Shown: in pieces, positions 61,681 through 64,000 of the stretch | Position numbering within the stretch: the stretch's first letter is position 1 | Layout of the letters: the number at the start of each line of letters is the position of its first letter | Assembly (NCBI RefSeq): GCF_910592395.1 | Contig: NC_088309.1 | Span: forward strand, 7,690,501-7,754,500 | Source of the DNA: Lineus longissimus | Lineage: Eukaryota; Nemertea; Pilidiophora; Heteronemertea; Lineidae | Direction of reading: 5' to 3' | Length of the DNA: 64,000 nt | The notes under the pieces: generated by a model | Database searches by the model: none | The model's input: only the letters and a program-made list of their open reading frames with translations | What the model was told of the DNA's origin: nothing | Translations under genes and position numbers: made by a program

Positions 61681-64000
61681 GGCGTTCTCGGGTACATGTA
61701 TTTCACCAGATCAATCATTTTTAGACAGGTCACTGGCACCTCTATCTATACAGATCACTTGCACATCTATCTTCGTGGGGCATCTAAAACCTAAACCTAT
61801 TTGCTCCCTATAATGCAACATCTACATTGTATTGAGGCAGCAAAACACCCTTAGTTTGATTGATCGATTGATTGAGTCAATCCTTGAGGTGTTTACGAAG
61901 TGGGTTATTGAAATTCCGATGACTTGATTATATATGCCTCAGAGCTGATCACCTTGAAACTCCCGGGGGACTACTGATGTACCTGCCACACCAAAAGAAA
62001 ACTGGAACAAAATTGGAGGCAATAATGATGAGTAAATCCAATCCGCTCAGTTGGTCTAGTTATCTAATCAGTTCCACTTGTGTTAAAATAACTTTAACCT
62101 GTTTTCAAACGAACTATTGAAGCACAAACGTACCTAACGTACTTGCAATGTTTCTTTTGGAAATGTCAGAAGTTGCTATATCGTGAACAGTCAGGTAGAA
62201 AATGATACACGTAGAAGACGCTTTAGAACGGAATTTAAACTAATTAGTATCTATAAACTTCCAAGTTTGCCATCTTTTTCATTGTGGACGACTGGTACTC
62301 GGAGTACGATATTTCCTTTGGTGGTGTCAGAGTTGGCTCAGTACATTATCTAGTCCTGAAAGGTCATTCATTCAGAGCAAAGTTTAGAATGCGCTAATGA
62401 ACGATTCTCTTTGCTCTATCTGATCTTTGCCAACATTCCACCTGCGCACAACTGGAATATACATGAATGTACCCGGCGTATTTTCTTTGAAGTGTCAGGA
62501 ATTGCCGTAAGCTTTTAGAAAGACGCCAAATGATGCCTACCTGATAAGGATTTACAATTCTACGTACCGAATTTCAGTTGAGGGTGCACGAACTTGCCTT
62601 ATCTTGAAATGTCAGTAAGCAAGTGTTATAAGATGCTTTTAGAATACCGATATCCAACTTGGCTAAGTTCCTCCATCGATTGGCAATTTGAAATGCAATT
62701 CCTTCGCTATCTTCTTGTGCTCATTGATCAAATTTAAACCTCAAGAATGGCATACTAATGCCTCGCTTGGCATCTGTACAAATTAGGGGCTTTATGAAGT
62801 TACAGCTCGCGCGCAATGATGTTAGTGAAAAAAAGATGGATTGAGATGCTTTGGAGGAAACTAGAAACAGTAAGGCGATTATGGAAATCTACTTTTCCTT
62901 CAAGTAGTTCACAGAAGATTATCATTTTATATAAGGTCAGATATCTTGCGTTTGTGGAGGTTTTAGACACTTTACTATCTTAACTAGACGTTGTATACAG
63001 CACAACTGAAGCAAAAATGTCAAGTATCTTGGCCTCCAGGCGCTTCCGCAAGAAAAAGGGACAGAACTGGTCCCCAAACATAAAAATCTGTATCCAGAAC
63101 CCTATCGTGACTGAACATGTACATGTAGATCATGACATCCTATTCATTCCAACGGCACACTGTTATCAAAGAGTGTTCGTTTTTCAGTATATGTACATGT
63201 ACACAAGAATATTCCTAAAAACAATGCGGGGAAGATATCACAATACATTATTCAAATATTCAAATATATTCATCCAGCGGTTTGGCAGGGAAATAATCAA
63301 GAACCTACTCGCCGGGATTCCATAAATTGATGGCTTTTTGCTGGCTTGATGTGCCAAGCGGGCTATTAGATCAGCGGGAGATGGAAGTCATCAATTTGCC
63401 AATTTCATCGCTTCCGACATACCTGCTATAGCTCGGTATACCAAGTACGCGGGTAACTTATAGCGTATTTGGTGGAGAACATTCTGGATGAAGAGGACCA
63501 AACATTACCTTTAGATTCAAGCTCTCATCATCAACCAGTGTGATCTGATGATACCTTTACTTCCATACAACAAAAAAGATTTATTCTTCTTTCTCCAAAA
63601 AATATATGAACTGCACAATTTCAAGATTGCAAGATTAAACTTAACTTTATTACAAAATTTTAACCTTAAAGGTTTACAAGCGATTATAGGTTTGGGTCAG
63701 GTTATTTTCCCCTCTTAATGTACTATTCAAACATAATACTTGCTCAAAAATTGAATTTTGTATTGGTTTACGAAAAAAGAATTGTTAAAAGAAACCGCCT
63801 ACAGAGCAGGCTAATGGATTTAGTGGATCCTAAGGCATGTATTTTAATTTGTAACAGAAAGAAACGCTGCAAAATGAAATACTACAAAAGGTCTGGGTGT
63901 TTTCATGCTTTTTCCACATGCAAGACGCGGATAAAACAGGCCCAAAGAAATTCATTAAATTGGCCAATCAGAATCCAGTATTCATGTTCATTGTGTTTTG
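61681..64000. other. Right-hand end; nothing recognised
   Basis: AT-rich spacer. A 102-codon plus-strand frame at 63017-63325 contains a basic start (ASRRFRKKKG) and a run of Tyr-Met from ACATGTACATGTA repeats; no domain is recognised. Confidence 0.35.

Overview
This looks like a stretch of nuclear DNA from a marine invertebrate animal. The basis is bilaterian gene families split by many short GT-AG introns, AT-rich spacers full of tandem and dispersed repeats, and frequent ACATGTA-type motifs. A lophotrochozoan or an invertebrate deuterostome would fit; the window alone does not settle the phylum. I see no bacterial, organellar or viral gene organisation.

Layout. (1) 1-1801: four exons of an organic anion transporter (SLCO/OATP), minus strand, running off the left edge. 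(2) 1802-8300: upstream spacer with an unassigned coding-like cluster (5298-5959) and a 45-bp minisatellite (6475-6870). (3) About 8320-13090: a 4.8-kb modular satellite built from roughly 104- and 126-130-bp units, including an apparently identical 1,070-bp tandem duplication. (4) 13965-24068: a complete 21-coding-exon TONSL gene, minus strand; exon lengths sum to 4,386 nt (1,461 codons plus stop). (5) 24749-26386: intact single-coding-exon BBS10, plus strand, head-to-head with TONSL across a short shared promoter region containing an E2F-type site. (6) 28494-32470: a complete phospholipid scramblase gene, minus strand, with two candidate last exons. (7) 33150-34752 plus satellites at 27805 and 59428: odd short-period T-rich arrays, some in inverted pairs. 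(8) 42576-44266: the last two exons of an UNC93A-like gene, minus strand. (9) 44300-64000: mostly gene-poor, with old duplications, a LINE relic and one candidate small gene (56752-57206).

The recognised genes are not a pathway cluster. TONSL acts in replication-coupled DNA repair, BBS10 in assembly of the ciliary BBSome, the scramblase in membrane lipid asymmetry, SLCO and UNC93A in membrane transport or trafficking. The one pair with a plausible regulatory link is TONSL/BBS10, by shared promoter DNA. I did not find a clear new multi-gene system. The most unusual material is the repeat DNA: the stem-loop satellite and the dispersed, partly inverted T-rich arrays.

Exon boundaries were read by eye from splice consensus, reading phase and family similarity, so single-base errors are possible.
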